A stretch of 64,000 nt of DNA from contig CP067346.1 of NCBI GenBank assembly GCA_021561035.1, positions 62,001 to 126,000 of the forward strand, in the 5' to 3' direction. Each line of letters starts with the position of its first letter. The stretch's first letter is position 1. The position numbers were made by a program, and so were the translations under genes. Positions 24,962 through 33,454 of the stretch are shown in pieces. This DNA is from Clostridioides sp. ES-S-0054-01. Its GTDB lineage: Bacteria; Bacillota; Clostridia; Peptostreptococcales; Peptostreptococcaceae. Below the pieces are notes generated by a model, which had not been told where the DNA came from, did no database searches, and worked only from the letters and a program-made list of their open reading frames with translations.

Positions 24962-25357
24962 ATGGAAAAAACTGAATTAGTTACTATATCACCACTAGTT
25001 TTAGCATACTTAGGTGATACAGTTTATGAAAAATATATAAGAGAACATTTGATTAGACAGAATACACAAAGAAAAGTTAATGATTTGCATAAATTAGCCA
25101 TAAAGTATGTAAAAGCTAAGGCTCAAGCAACAATAATTCATGAAATTGAAACTGAATTAACCGAGGAAGAGAGTAAAATTTATAAAAGGGGAAGAAATCA
25201 AAAATCAAATACTTCTCCTAAAAATGCAGATATTATAGACTACAAACATGCAACTGGATTTGAGGCTTTGGTTGGATATTTGTATTTAAATAATGAAATA
25301 GAGAGACTTCAAGATATTATCAATAAAGGAATCAAAATTATTGAAAGAGATTTGTAA
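24962..25357 (+). CDS. mrnC: Mini-ribonuclease III
   Basis: RNase III-like nuclease lacking the double-stranded RNA-binding domain; in Bacillus it matures 23S rRNA ends. The catalytic signature is SPLVLAYLGDTVYEKYIRE near residues 9-28, where the Asp and neighbouring Glu bind magnesium. RGRN and the NADIIDYKHATGFEALVGYLY stretch hold the second acidic set. The start at 24962 has AAGGAT upstream; the GTG at 24944 would overlap cysS. It is 131 residues, normal. It is directly behind cysS and ahead of a terminator. Confidence 0.88.
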   Translation: MEKTELVTISPLVLAYLGDTVYEKYIREHLIRQNTQRKVNDLHKLAIKYVKAKAQATIIHEIETELTEEESKIYKRGRNQKSNTSPKNADIIDYKHATGFEALVGYLYLNNEIERLQDIINKGIKIIERDL

Positions 25358-25361
25358 ATAT

Positions 25362-25405
25362 AAGGGTGTTGTCTTAATAATAAGTAATAAGGCAACACCT
25401 TTTTT
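25362..25405 (+). terminator. Intrinsic terminator after mrnC
   Basis: GGTGTTGTCTTA pairs with TAAGGCAACACC (one G-U pair) and is followed by six T. Confidence 0.85.
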
Positions 25406-25460
25406 ATAACTAATGTATAATAAATATATATAAATTAGTGTTAAGAAAGGATAAGAATTT

Positions 25461-26219
25461 ATGAAAGTAAAATTAATATCACATACACCTGAACCAGAAA
25501 AAGTAATAGCTATGGCAGCTAAGCTATGTTATTCACCAGTTGGGACAGACGAAATAGAAAAAGATTTAACAGATGAAAGTATAGAGAAATTTTTAAATAT
25601 GTTATTAAGTATAGGTCATGGGTCAATATTAGAACATGCTTCATTTACATTTTCAATAGAGGGTATTTCAAGAGCTTGTTCACATCAAATTGTTAGACAT
25701 CGTATAGCTAGTTTTTCACAACAAAGTCAAAGATATGTTAAATTAGAGCAATTTGAGTACATAATTCCTCCAGAAATAGAAAAAATAGAAAAGGCAAAAG
25801 AGTTATTTATAAGCTCAATGAAAAAAGACCAAGAGAATTATGATAAGCTAGTTGATATATTGTTTGAAAATCATTATAATGACCTAATAAAAAATGGTAA
25901 AAATGAGAAAACAGCAAAAAGACAAGCTGAAAAGAAAGCAATAGAAGATGCTAGATATGTATTTCCAAATGCATGTGAAACAAAAATGGTATTTACTATA
26001 AATGCTAGAAGTTTATTTAATTTCTTTGAACATAGATGCTGTGAAAGAGCACAGTGGGAAATAAGAAATTTAGCTGTAGAGATGTTAAGAGAGGTTAAAA
26101 AGGTTGCTCCTGTATTATTTAAAAAGACTGGACCAAGTTGTGTAAATGGAAGTTGTCCAGAAGGAACTATGACTTGTGGAGATATAGTTCAAGTCAGAGA
26201 AAAATTTAAGGCCTTGTAG
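25461..26219 (+). CDS. thyX: FAD-dependent thymidylate synthase
   Basis: Makes dTMP from dUMP using FAD, NADPH and methylene-tetrahydrofolate. The ThyX motif RHRX7S is at 79-89 ([11 protein letters not shown]), followed by Arg91. The [12 protein letters not shown] segment is the conserved C-terminal part of the active site. The protein is 252 residues, a little longer than many ThyX, with a lysine-rich insertion around 110-165. AAAGGATAAG precedes the ATG. rlmB begins 12 bases after the stop. ThyX in this position beside rlmB is typical of clostridia. Confidence 0.92.
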   Translation: MKVKLISHTPEPEKVIAMAAKLCYSPVGTDEIEKDLTDESIEKFLNMLLSIGHGSILEHASFTFSIEGISRACSHQIVRHRIASFSQQSQRYVKLEQFEYIIPPEIEKIEKAKELFISSMKKDQENYDKLVDILFENHYNDLIKNGKNEKTAKRQAEKKAIEDARYVFPNACETKMVFTINARSLFNFFEHRCCERAQWEIRNLAVEMLREVKKVAPVLFKKTGPSCVNGSCPEGTMTCGDIVQVREKFKAL

Positions 26220-26231
26220 GAGGTGAATAGT

Positions 26232-26969
26232 TTGGCAAGTATAGAAGGAAGAAATCCAGTAATAGAAGCAATGAAAAGTGACAGAGAAATAGATAAAATA
26301 TTAATTGCAAATTCAGCTAAAGAAGGGTCAATTAAGAAAATAATAGGAATGGCTAAAGAGAAGAACATAATTATCCAGTATGTTGATAAACATAAGTTAG
26401 ATGAAGTAAGTACAAGTCATTCACATCAAGGTGTAATAGCTTATGCAAGTGAGTATAAGTATTATGAATTAGATGAGTTAATAGACTTAGCAAAAAATAA
26501 AGATGAAGAACCATTTTTCATTATACTAGATGAAATAACAGATCCACATAATCTAGGTTCAATAATAAGGACAGCAGATGCAGTAGGGGCACATGGAGTT
26601 ATTATTCCAAAGAGAAGGTCTGTACACATAACCCCTGTAGTTGCTAAAGCATCTGCTGGAGCAGTAGAGTATATGCCAGTTTGCAAGGTAACCAATATAG
26701 TTAATACAATAAAAAAACTCAAGGATGAAGGGCTGTGGATTGCTGCTGCTGATATGGATGGAGAAACTTTTTATAAACAAAATCTTACTGGCCCTCTTGG
26801 TGTGGTAATTGGAAGTGAAGGTTTTGGAATATCTAGATTGGTTAAACAAAACTGTGACTTTATAGTAAAAATGCCAATGATAGGTAATGTTACATCTTTA
26901 AATGCGTCTGTAGCAGGTGGAATACTTTTATATGAGATATTCAGACAGAGATTGGATAAAAGTAAATAG
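26232..26969 (+). CDS. rlmB: 23S rRNA 2'-O-methyltransferase of the TrmH/RlmB family
   Basis: SPOUT-fold methyltransferase expected to 2'-O-methylate a 23S rRNA guanosine (position 2251 in E. coli). The N-terminal substrate-binding domain (about 1-75) starts with IEGRNPVIEA. The catalytic domain has the motifs LDEITDPHNLGSIIRTA, GSEGFGIS and SLNASVAGGI, which form the knot and bind S-adenosylmethionine. The TTG at 26232 is preferred because AGGAGGTGA at 26218-26226 lies 5 bases upstream and overlaps the alternative GTG at 26223. It is 245 residues and is followed after 2 bases by the NYN-domain gene. Confidence 0.87.
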   Translation: MASIEGRNPVIEAMKSDREIDKILIANSAKEGSIKKIIGMAKEKNIIIQYVDKHKLDEVSTSHSHQGVIAYASEYKYYELDELIDLAKNKDEEPFFIILDEITDPHNLGSIIRTADAVGAHGVIIPKRRSVHITPVVAKASAGAVEYMPVCKVTNIVNTIKKLKDEGLWIAAADMDGETFYKQNLTGPLGVVIGSEGFGISRLVKQNCDFIVKMPMIGNVTSLNASVAGGILLYEIFRQRLDKSK

Positions 26970-26971
26970 GC

Positions 26972-27499
26972 ATGAAAAAAAATATAAATCATTACTTAAT
27001 AATAGATGGCTACAATATTATAAATGCGTGGGATAATTTGAAAGAACTGGCTAAAGAGGACTTAGAAGATTCTCGAGAAAAGCTTATTGATGATATTATA
27101 GAATTTTCTGAGTTTATGGGTTACAAGACTATAATAGTTTTTGATGCTTATAATGTTAAAAACTCACGAGAAAAAGTTGAGAAAAGAAAACACATAACAA
27201 TAGTTTATACACGAGAACATCAAACAGCAGATAGTTATATAGAAAAGTTTATAACTTCTTTATCAAAGTATGATGATGTAAAAGTAGCTACTAATGACTA
27301 TGCAGAACAACAAATGATTTTAGGAAAAGGTGCTACTAGAATGTCTGCAAGAGAATTAAAGTTAGAGCTAGAACGTTCCAAGAATAAAATGAAGGAAAAA
27401 AATATCGATTTGAGGAAAAAAATTCAGCGAAATTGGTTGGAGGAAAGGTTAGATAAAGAAACATTGTCGAAACTTGAGAACATTCGTAGAAAGCGTTGA
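26972..27499 (+). CDS. NYN-domain RNA-binding/nuclease protein (YacP/Rae1 family)
   Basis: PIN-like NYN domain protein of 175 residues. The family acidic residues are visible in LIIDGYNIINAW near the N-terminus, in VFDAYN, and in the Asp-rich KVATNDYAEQ. The B. subtilis homologue (YacP/Rae1) is a ribosome-associated endoribonuclease that cuts mRNA in the A site, but that function is transferred by family only. The C-terminal third is strongly basic and helical. It starts 2 bases after rlmB with only a weak ribosome site, so coupling to rlmB translation is likely. The sigH promoter overlaps its stop. Confidence 0.82.
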   Translation: MKKNINHYLIIDGYNIINAWDNLKELAKEDLEDSREKLIDDIIEFSEFMGYKTIIVFDAYNVKNSREKVEKRKHITIVYTREHQTADSYIEKFITSLSKYDDVKVATNDYAEQQMILGKGATRMSARELKLELERSKNKMKEKNIDLRKKIQRNWLEERLDKETLSKLENIRRKR

Positions 27500-27525
27500 A
27501 ATTACTAGCTTCTTTAGACTATAAT
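27496..27525 (+). promoter_or_regulatory. SigmaA-type promoter for sigH
   Basis: TTGAAA at 27496-27501 and TATAAT at 27520-27525 are 18 bases apart, overlapping the stop codon of the NYN gene. The sigH start is 38 bases beyond the -10. Confidence 0.6.
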
Positions 27526-27563
27526 ATACCTATAAATTTGTTTTATATATGGGGGAGATTTAC

Positions 27564-28211
27564 ATGTTGGTAGCAAAAGAAAAAAGTTATGAGTTAGTGG
27601 ACAATTGTCAGCAGGATGAGTATAACATTGTACTAAGAGCAAGTGAAGGGGATAAAATAGCACTAGAGTATATTATTACCAAATACAGAAATTTTGTAAA
27701 GGCAAAAGCAAAGTCATATTTTTTAATTGGAGCAGATAAAGAAGATATAATACAAGAAGGAATGATAGGCCTTTATAAGGCAGTTAGAGATTTTGATGGA
27801 AGCAAGACAAATTCATTTAAATGTTTTGCAGAGATATGTATAACAAGACAAATAATAACTGCTATAAAAACTGCAACAAGACAAAAACATATACCTTTAA
27901 ATTCATATGTTTCTTTGAACAAACCAATATATGATGAAGAGTCAGACAGAACACTTTTAGATATTATAGCTACAAGTATAGTAACAGATCCAGAAGAGCT
28001 TATAATTAGTAAAGAAGAGTTAAAAAATATAGAATCAAAGATGAACGAATTGTTAAGTGACTTGGAATTAGAAGTCCTAGAATTATATTTAAATGGAAAG
28101 TCATACCAGTTTATAGCAGACAAGCTTAAAAGAGATGTAAAGTCAATAGATAACGCTTTACAAAGGGTTAAGAGAAAATTAGAAAAACATCTTGAAAACA
28201 GAAATGATTAA
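27564..28211 (+). CDS. sigH: RNA polymerase sigma-H factor
   Basis: Alternative sigma factor of the sigma70 group 3 type, used at the onset of sporulation and stationary phase. Region 2 is about residues 35-105 (DIIQEGMIGLYKAVRDFD is the core-binding and -10 recognition part). Region 4 is about 150-210, with the helix-turn-helix near GKSYQFIADKLKRDVKSIDNALQRVKRKL. The start at 27564 has GGGGGAGA upstream; an ATG at 27549 overlaps that site. It is 215 residues, as in B. subtilis. The position before tuf, rpmG, secE and nusG is the standard Firmicute arrangement. Confidence 0.93.
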   Translation: MLVAKEKSYELVDNCQQDEYNIVLRASEGDKIALEYIITKYRNFVKAKAKSYFLIGADKEDIIQEGMIGLYKAVRDFDGSKTNSFKCFAEICITRQIITAIKTATRQKHIPLNSYVSLNKPIYDEESDRTLLDIIATSIVTDPEELIISKEELKNIESKMNELLSDLELEVLELYLNGKSYQFIADKLKRDVKSIDNALQRVKRKLEKHLENRND

Positions 28212-28267
28212 TAGTAAAATACTTACCATAAGCTTATTGTGAGCAAAATTAATTTATATCGAAAGAT

Positions 28268-29479
28268 AAGGGAGGAAATTCAAAATGGCTAAAGCTAAAT
28301 ACGAAAGAACAAAACCTCATGTTAATATAGGGACAATAGGACACGTAGACCACGGTAAAACTACATTAACAGCAGCAATAACAAAAACATTATATGACAG
28401 ATACCAATTAGGAGAAGCAGTAGATTTCGCAAACATAGATAAAGCTCCAGAAGAAAGAGAAAGAGGAATCACAATATCAACAGCACACGTTGAGTATGAA
28501 ACACCAAATAGACACTACGCACACGTTGACTGCCCAGGACATGCTGACTACGTTAAGAACATGATAACAGGAGCAGCACAAATGGATGGAGCAATATTAG
28601 TTTGTTCAGCAACAGATGGACCAATGCCACAAACAAGAGAGCATATACTATTATCAAGACAAGTTGGAGTACCATATATAGTAGTATTCTTAAACAAATG
28701 TGATATGGTAGATGACGAAGAGTTATTAGAGTTAGTAGAGATGGAAGTAAGAGATTTATTAACAGAGTATGATTTCCCAGGAGATGACACTCCAATAGTA
28801 AGAGGGTCAGCATTAATGGCATTAGAAGATCCAAAGAGCGAGTGGGGAGATAAGATAGTAGAATTATTCGAGCAAATAGATGAGTATATCCCAGCACCAG
28901 AGAGAGATACAGACAAGCCATTCTTAATGCCAGTAGAGGACGTATTCTCAATCACAGGAAGAGGAACAGTTGCAACAGGAAGAGTGGAAAGAGGAGTACT
29001 AAAAGTACAAGACGAAGTAGAATTAGTAGGATTAACAGAAGCGCCAAGAAAAGTAGTAGTAACAGGAGTAGAGATGTTCAGAAAATTATTAGACCAAGCA
29101 CAAGCAGGTGATAATATAGGAGCATTATTAAGAGGAGTACAAAGAAACGAAATAGAAAGAGGACAAGTACTAGCAAAGACTGGATCAGTAAAGGCACACA
29201 CAAAGTTTACAGCAGAAGTATATGTACTTAAAAAAGAAGAGGGTGGAAGACATACACCATTCTTTGATGGATATAGACCACAATTCTATTTTAGAACAAC
29301 AGACGTAACAGGAGCTTGTAAGTTACCAGAAGGAATAGAGATGGTAATGCCAGGAGATAACGTAACAATGGAAGTAGACTTAATAAACTCAATAGTTGTA
29401 GAAGAGGGATTAAGATTCTCAATAAGAGAAGGTGGAAGAACAGTAGCTTCAGGAGTTGTTGCTACAATAATAGAGTAAT
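28268..29479 (+). repeat. 1.2-kb direct repeat, tufA copy
   Basis: From the ribosome site to just after the stop codon this block appears identical to 45442-46653 (offset 17,174). The sequences diverge at both edges. Frames on the opposite strand also match between copies, which supports nucleotide identity, not just protein identity. Confidence 0.9.
28285..29478 (+). CDS. tufA: Elongation factor Tu, copy A
   Basis: GTPase that brings aminoacyl-tRNA to the ribosome. The P-loop GHVDHGKT is at 19-26, DCPGH is the switch II motif, and NKCD gives base recognition. The 397-residue sequence has all three domains. Codon use is strongly biased to a few A-ending codons, as expected for the most abundant protein. 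It has its own terminator at 29514 and lies between sigH and rpmG. The protein is identical to the product at 45459. Confidence 0.97.
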
Positions 29480-29513
29480 TCTTTACTAAACTGATGGATT
29501 AAAAGGAATAACA

Positions 29514-29540
29514 AAAAGAGGGGTTATGCTCCTCTTTTTT
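29514..29540 (+). terminator. Intrinsic terminator after tufA
   Basis: AAAAGAGG pairs with CCTCTTTT around the GGTTATGCT loop, followed by a T-run. Confidence 0.85.
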
Positions 29541-29561
29541 TAACATAGAAATACAAAAACA

Positions 29562-29589
29562 TTGACACAGCATAGGATTTTGTGATAAC
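29562..29589 (+). promoter_or_regulatory. SigmaA-type promoter for rpmG-secE-nusG
   Basis: TTGACA at 29562-29567 is a perfect -35; GATAAC at 29584-29589, preceded by TGT, is the likely -10 with a 16-base spacer. The rpmG start is about 140 bases downstream. Confidence 0.6.
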
Positions 29590-29727
29590 TTATACAAGGT
29601 AATGATTATAGGAAGTTAATAATATCTTGAATACTGTAGATTTTTAATAAATACATATTTTAAAGATATTATATTCATATATATTAACAATATACATTAT
29701 TGTATTACAAAGTTGGAGGTGTATCAG

Positions 29728-29877
29728 ATGAGAGTTAAAGTAACTTTAGCATGTACAGAGTGTAAGCAAAGAAACTACAACACTACTAAGAATAAGAAAA
29801 ATAATCCAGACAGAATAGAATTACAAAAATATTGTAGATTCTGTAAAAAGCATACAACTCATAAAGAAACAAAATAG
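29728..29877 (+). CDS. rpmG: 50S ribosomal protein L33
   Basis: A 49-residue protein with a ribosome site (GGAGGTG) before the ATG. It keeps the zinc-binding form, with Cys9, Cys12, Cys36 and Cys39 in CTEC and CRFC pairs. The [11 protein letters not shown] start and [10 protein letters not shown] centre are the family signature. Its place just before secE and nusG is conserved in Firmicutes. Zinc-form L33 is usually made when zinc is sufficient; any zinc-free paralogue would be elsewhere. Confidence 0.95.
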   Translation: MRVKVTLACTECKQRNYNTTKNKKNNPDRIELQKYCRFCKKHTTHKETK

Positions 29878-29902
29878 TTTTTTATAAGGATGTGAGTATG
29901 GA

Positions 29903-30124
29903 ATGGCTGCCCAAAAAAATGACGGTGCAAAAACTAAAAAAAGGTTTAGTTTATTTGGATACTTAAAAGAAACTAAACAAGAATTAAAAAGAGTTACATG
30001 GCCGACAAAAAAGGAACTGTTTAAAAACACAAGTATAGTTTTAACTGTAGTTATTTCATGCACTATATTAGTATGGGGTATAGACACTATATTATCTGGT
30101 GCACTAGCGTTATTACTAAAATAG
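29903..30124 (+). CDS. secE: Preprotein translocase subunit SecE
   Basis: Small essential subunit of the SecYEG channel. The 73-residue protein has an amphipathic segment with the family motif ELKRVTWPTKKE (about 27-38) and one C-terminal membrane helix (about 43-70). AAGGATGTGAG is the ribosome site. An ATG at 29898 is in a different frame. nusG starts 19 bases later. Confidence 0.94.
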   Translation: MAAQKNDGAKTKKRFSLFGYLKETKQELKRVTWPTKKELFKNTSIVLTVVISCTILVWGIDTILSGALALLLK

Positions 30125-30143
30125 ACGAAAAGAGGTAAGTTAA

Positions 30144-30686
30144 ATGTCAGAATTACAAGAAGCAAGTTGGTATGTAGTTCATACTTATTCGGGACATGAA
30201 AATAAAGTTAAAGCTACAATTGAGAAAGCAGTTAAAACAAGAGGTATGGAAGACTGCATAAGACAAGTAGTTGTTCCAACAGAAGAAGTAGTGGAAACTA
30301 CTAAAACTGGAAAAGAAAAAACTAGACAACGTAAAGTTTATCCAAGCTATGTTTTGGTTAAAATGATAATAACTGATGAATCTTGGTATGTAGTAAGAAA
30401 TACTAAGGGAGTTACAGGTTTCGTTGGACCTGGTTCAAAACCAGTACCATTAAGTGAAGATGAAGTCAAATCTATGGGTATAGATACAACAGACCCTAAG
30501 GTAGTAAATAGTGATATTGATTTTGAAATAGGAGATACAGTAAAAGTATCTCAAGGACCATTTAGTGGACAAATAGGTAACATAGAAGAAATTGACTTAG
30601 AAAATAGAGAAGTCAAAGTGTGCATAAATGCATTTGGTAAAAGGACTCTATTTGTAATAGAGCTTGAAGGTATAGAAAAAATCTAA
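30144..30686 (+). CDS. nusG: Transcription termination/antitermination factor NusG
   Basis: RNA polymerase-binding elongation factor of 180 residues. The NGN domain (about 8-115) begins with WYVVHTYSGHE and carries the PSYVLVKM segment. The C-terminal KOW domain (about 128-180) has FEIGDTVKVSQGPFSGQIG. In Firmicutes NusG can promote pausing. It is in the conserved secE-nusG-rplK order. Confidence 0.95.
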   Translation: MSELQEASWYVVHTYSGHENKVKATIEKAVKTRGMEDCIRQVVVPTEEVVETTKTGKEKTRQRKVYPSYVLVKMIITDESWYVVRNTKGVTGFVGPGSKPVPLSEDEVKSMGIDTTDPKVVNSDIDFEIGDTVKVSQGPFSGQIGNIEEIDLENREVKVCINAFGKRTLFVIELEGIEKI

Positions 30687-30724
30687 TACTATATTATAGA
30701 AAAATCTGAGGAGGTGCGCTCAAA

Positions 30725-31150
30725 ATGGCTAAAAAAGTTATAGGTCAAATAAAATTACAAATACCTGCAGGAAAGGCTACTCCAGCGCCACCAGTTGGAC
30801 CAGCATTAGGACAACATGGTGTTAATATAATGGGATTTACAAAAGAATTTAATGCTAAAACTGCAGATCAAGCTGGAATGATAATACCAGTTGTTATAAC
30901 TGTATATCAAGATAGATCATTCAGTTTTATAACAAAAACTCCACCAGCTGCAGTTTTAATTAAAAAAGCATTAAACTTAAAATCAGGTTCTGGAGAACCA
31001 AACAAGAAGAAAGTTGCTAAAATGACTTCAGCTCAAGTAAGAGAAATAGCTGAATTAAAGATGCCTGACTTAAATGCTGCATCAGTAGAAGCTGCTATGA
31101 GTATGATAGCTGGTACTGCTAGAAGTATGGGTGTTGTAATCGAAGATTAA
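30725..31150 (+). CDS. rplK: 50S ribosomal protein L11
   Basis: L11 of 141 residues, part of the GTPase-associated centre. The N-terminal domain has [13 protein letters not shown], and the C-terminal RNA-binding domain binds 23S rRNA near position 1067. GGAGGTG precedes the ATG. rplA follows after a 70-base gap that contains a likely L1 binding site. Confidence 0.96.
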   Translation: MAKKVIGQIKLQIPAGKATPAPPVGPALGQHGVNIMGFTKEFNAKTADQAGMIIPVVITVYQDRSFSFITKTPPAAVLIKKALNLKSGSGEPNKKKVAKMTSAQVREIAELKMPDLNAASVEAAMSMIAGTARSMGVVIED

Positions 31151-31176
31151 TTAAAAGATACACTTTTTTTTATAAA

Positions 31177-31205
31177 GTGGGAGGCGAAAAGCCGAAATTA
31201 ACCAC
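31177..31205 (+). promoter_or_regulatory. Probable L1 autoregulatory site before rplA
   Basis: GTGG at 31177-31180 and CCAC at 31202-31205 enclose GAGGCGAAAAGCC, which forms a small GGC/GCC hairpin. The shape is like the L1 target in 23S rRNA and in rplA leaders of other Firmicutes. Binding of free L1 would block rplA translation. The arrangement is inferred from memory of such leaders. Confidence 0.5.
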
Positions 31206-31220
31206 GAGGAGGAAAATAAA

Positions 31221-31919
31221 ATGGCTAAAAAAGGTAAAAGATATGCAGGTGCATTACAAAAAGTAGATAGAACTAAATTCTATGATGCATCAGAAGCATT
31301 AACATTAGTTTCAGACATAGCTGGAGCTAAATTTGATGAGACAGTAGAAGCACACATTAAATTAGGTGTTGACTCAAGACATGCTGATCAACAAGTAAGA
31401 GGTGCAGTTGTATTACCTCATGGAACTGGTAAAACTAAAAGAGTTTTAGTTTTTGCTAAAGGTGAAAAAGCTAAAGAAGCTGAACAAGCTGGTGCTGACT
31501 TTGTAGGAGCTGAAGAATTAGTTCAAAAAATACAAGGTGAAAACTGGTTTGAATTTGATATAGTAGTTGCTACTCCAGACATGATGGGTGTAGTAGGTAG
31601 ATTAGGTAGAGTATTAGGACCTAAAGGTTTAATGCCAAACCCTAAATCAGGAACAGTTACATTTGATGTAGCTAAAGCTATAGATGAAATAAAAGCTGGT
31701 AAAGTTGAATACAGATTAGACAAAACTAACATAATACACGTTCCAGTAGGAAAAGTATCATTTGGTGGAGAGAAATTAACTGAAAACTTTACTGCATTAA
31801 TGGATGCTATAATAAAAGCTAAACCAGCTGCTGCTAAAGGACAATATTTAAGAAGTATAACAGTAGCTTCTTCAATGGGACCTGGAGTTAAAATAAACCC
31901 AGCAAGAACAGCTGAATAA
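31221..31919 (+). CDS. rplA: 50S ribosomal protein L1
   Basis: L1 of 232 residues; it forms the L1 stalk at the tRNA exit site and acts as a translational repressor of its own mRNA. The [21 protein letters not shown] stretch is the family hallmark, near residues 125-145. GAGGAGG precedes the ATG. The rplJ-rplL unit with its own promoter follows. Confidence 0.96.
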   Translation: MAKKGKRYAGALQKVDRTKFYDASEALTLVSDIAGAKFDETVEAHIKLGVDSRHADQQVRGAVVLPHGTGKTKRVLVFAKGEKAKEAEQAGADFVGAEELVQKIQGENWFEFDIVVATPDMMGVVGRLGRVLGPKGLMPNPKSGTVTFDVAKAIDEIKAGKVEYRLDKTNIIHVPVGKVSFGGEKLTENFTALMDAIIKAKPAAAKGQYLRSITVASSMGPGVKINPARTAE

Positions 31920-31927
31920 TAAAACTG

Positions 31928-31956
31928 TTGACACAGGTTGACAAAAATGTTATTAT
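31928..31956 (+). promoter_or_regulatory. Strong sigmaA promoter for rplJ-rplL
   Basis: TTGACA at 31928-31933 and TATTAT at 31951-31956 have a 17-base spacer. A second TTGACA at 31938-31943 lies between them but is too close to the -10 to serve it. Confidence 0.75.
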
Positions 31957-31969
31957 ATCACTTGTCAAT

Positions 31970-32120
31970 GTAAAAAAGAATAGATTTGCCGTAGATAGTG
32001 GGTGCGAAAGCTTAATATCCCGCCGAGGTTTTAGATAAATTGAGATTACTAAAGCTTTTGATGTCTACTTTTGGCAACAAAAGCTTTTTATAATGTTGCG
32101 GTAAATACTAAGCCTATTTG
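31970..32120 (+). promoter_or_regulatory. L10 leader with attenuator hairpin
   Basis: The 5' untranslated region of rplJ resembles the ribosomal protein L10 leader of Firmicutes, which L10(L12)4 binds to control the operon. It ends in an attenuator: AAAGCTTTTG (32051-32060) pairs perfectly with CAAAAGCTTT (32078-32087), followed by TTTAT. Upstream, AAAGCTT at about 32005-32011 can compete for the terminator arm, giving two alternative folds. Confidence 0.7.
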
Positions 32121-32141
32121 GTGAAGGAGGTGCACGTCTAT

Positions 32142-32648
32142 ATGAGAAAAGCTATAGAAATTAAATCAGAAGTTGTTTCTGAGATAGTTGAAAAGTTACA
32201 AAAATCTTCTGCTGCTGTTGTTGTAGATTACAAAGGATTAACAGTTGAAGAAGTAACTGAGTTAAGAAAACAAATGAGAGAAGCTGGTGTAGATTACAAA
32301 GTATATAAAAATACTTTAGTTAGAAGAGCAGCTAAAGAAGTTGGTATAGAGCAATTTAATGATGAATTATTAGTTGGAACTAATGCCATAGCATTTGGAT
32401 ATGATGATCCAGTTGCTCCAGCTAGAATATTAAAAGGATTCATGGATTCTCATCCAAAAATGAAATTAAAGATGGGTATTGTGGAAGGTGCATTCTACGA
32501 TGAGTCTAAAATTGTTGAAATGGCTAACATACCATCAAGAGAAGTTCTTATCGCTAAATTACTTGGTAGCTTAAAAGCTCCAGTATCAAACTTCGCATAC
32601 TTAATAGATGCAATAGCGAAAAAGGCAGAAGGTCAAGAAGAAGCTTAA
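32142..32648 (+). CDS. rplJ: 50S ribosomal protein L10
   Basis: L10 of 168 residues, the base of the L7/L12 stalk. The N-terminal rRNA-binding domain has VVVDYKGLTVEEVTELR, and the C-terminal helix carries L12 dimers. The start at 32142 follows AAGGAGGTG; the ORF opens 24 bases earlier without a site. The leader holds the probable L10 attenuator. Confidence 0.95.
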   Translation: MRKAIEIKSEVVSEIVEKLQKSSAAVVVDYKGLTVEEVTELRKQMREAGVDYKVYKNTLVRRAAKEVGIEQFNDELLVGTNAIAFGYDDPVAPARILKGFMDSHPKMKLKMGIVEGAFYDESKIVEMANIPSREVLIAKLLGSLKAPVSNFAYLIDAIAKKAEGQEEA

Positions 32649-32705
32649 TTGCTTAACTAAAAAATTATAAATATTAATTTGAAATAAAATTCGGAGGTGC
32701 TAAAA

Positions 32706-33071
32706 ATGACAATAGAACAAATATTAGAAGCTATAGAAAATATGAAAGTTTTAGAATTAAATGAATTAGTTAAAGCTGCTGAAGAAAAATTCGGTGTATC
32801 AGCTTCAGCTCCAGTAATGGTAGCTGGTGCAGCTGCTGGTGGACCAGCTGCTGAAGAAAAAACTGAGTTTGATGTAGTATTAACTGACGTTGGTTCTTCA
32901 AAAGTTGGAGTTATAAAAGCAGTTAGAGAAATAACAGGATTAGGATTAAAAGAAGCTAAAGAAGTAGTTGACAATGCTCCTAAGACAGTTAAAGAAGGAG
33001 CTTCTAAAGAAGAAGCTGATCAAATAAAAGAAAAATTAGAAGCTGCTGGAGCTAAAGTAGAAGTTAAGTAG
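32706..33071 (+). CDS. rplL: 50S ribosomal protein L7/L12
   Basis: Stalk protein of 121 residues that recruits translation GTPases. The N-terminal dimerisation domain ([10 protein letters not shown]), an Ala-rich hinge (about 35-50) and the C-terminal domain with [15 protein letters not shown] are all present. The start at 32706 follows TCGGAGGTG. A terminator follows at 33079, so rplJ-rplL is a closed unit and rpoB is not co-transcribed by default. Confidence 0.96.
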   Translation: MTIEQILEAIENMKVLELNELVKAAEEKFGVSASAPVMVAGAAAGGPAAEEKTEFDVVLTDVGSSKVGVIKAVREITGLGLKEAKEVVDNAPKTVKEGASKEEADQIKEKLEAAGAKVEVK

Positions 33072-33078
33072 TTTCTTT

Positions 33079-33106
33079 AAAAAGATACCCATTGGGTATC
33101 TTTTTT
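33079..33106 (+). terminator. Intrinsic terminator after rplL
   Basis: AAAGATACCC and GGGTATCTTT pair perfectly around a 3-base loop, followed by a T-run. Confidence 0.9.
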
Positions 33107-33454
33107 ATTTGCAAAGAATTATAGAATTTATTTGGAGTTATAAATAAAATATTTTTATAAAATGAAAAAAATTTATATAATAGTATTAAATTAAGGGTAT
33201 CATATACTATGTAATGATATTTTAATTTAATATTGTTATTAAATTAAAATATAAACAATTATTGTAACGTATATATAAGGTATATAATTAAATGACACTG
33301 TAAAAAATTACATATTATTTAAAAAAACACAAAAATATTTTATAAATAATATGTAATAAATAATTAATTAACAAATATAAATTTTAAAATGAGTTAGATA
33401 TTTAGAATAATCGAAATTTGTAGACTAGAGGACGTATTTAAGGAGGAATTAATA
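33107..33454 (+). other. AT-rich gap with a 16-bp perfect inverted repeat
   Basis: No ORF is supported in this 348-base gap before hdhA. It holds a perfect 16-bp inverted repeat of pure A/T at 33217-33252 with a TTGT loop, and a TATCAT/ATGATA pair at 33199-33219. TATAAT at 33283-33288 with TTGTAA at 33262-33267 (15-base spacer) is a weak promoter candidate for hdhA. Confidence 0.45.

Noticed and set aside
28548-29201. 217- and 132-codon antisense frames in tufA, repeated in tufB
   Set aside because: They are duplicated only because the tuf genes are; strong codon bias leaves few stops in reverse. No ribosome site or family resemblance.
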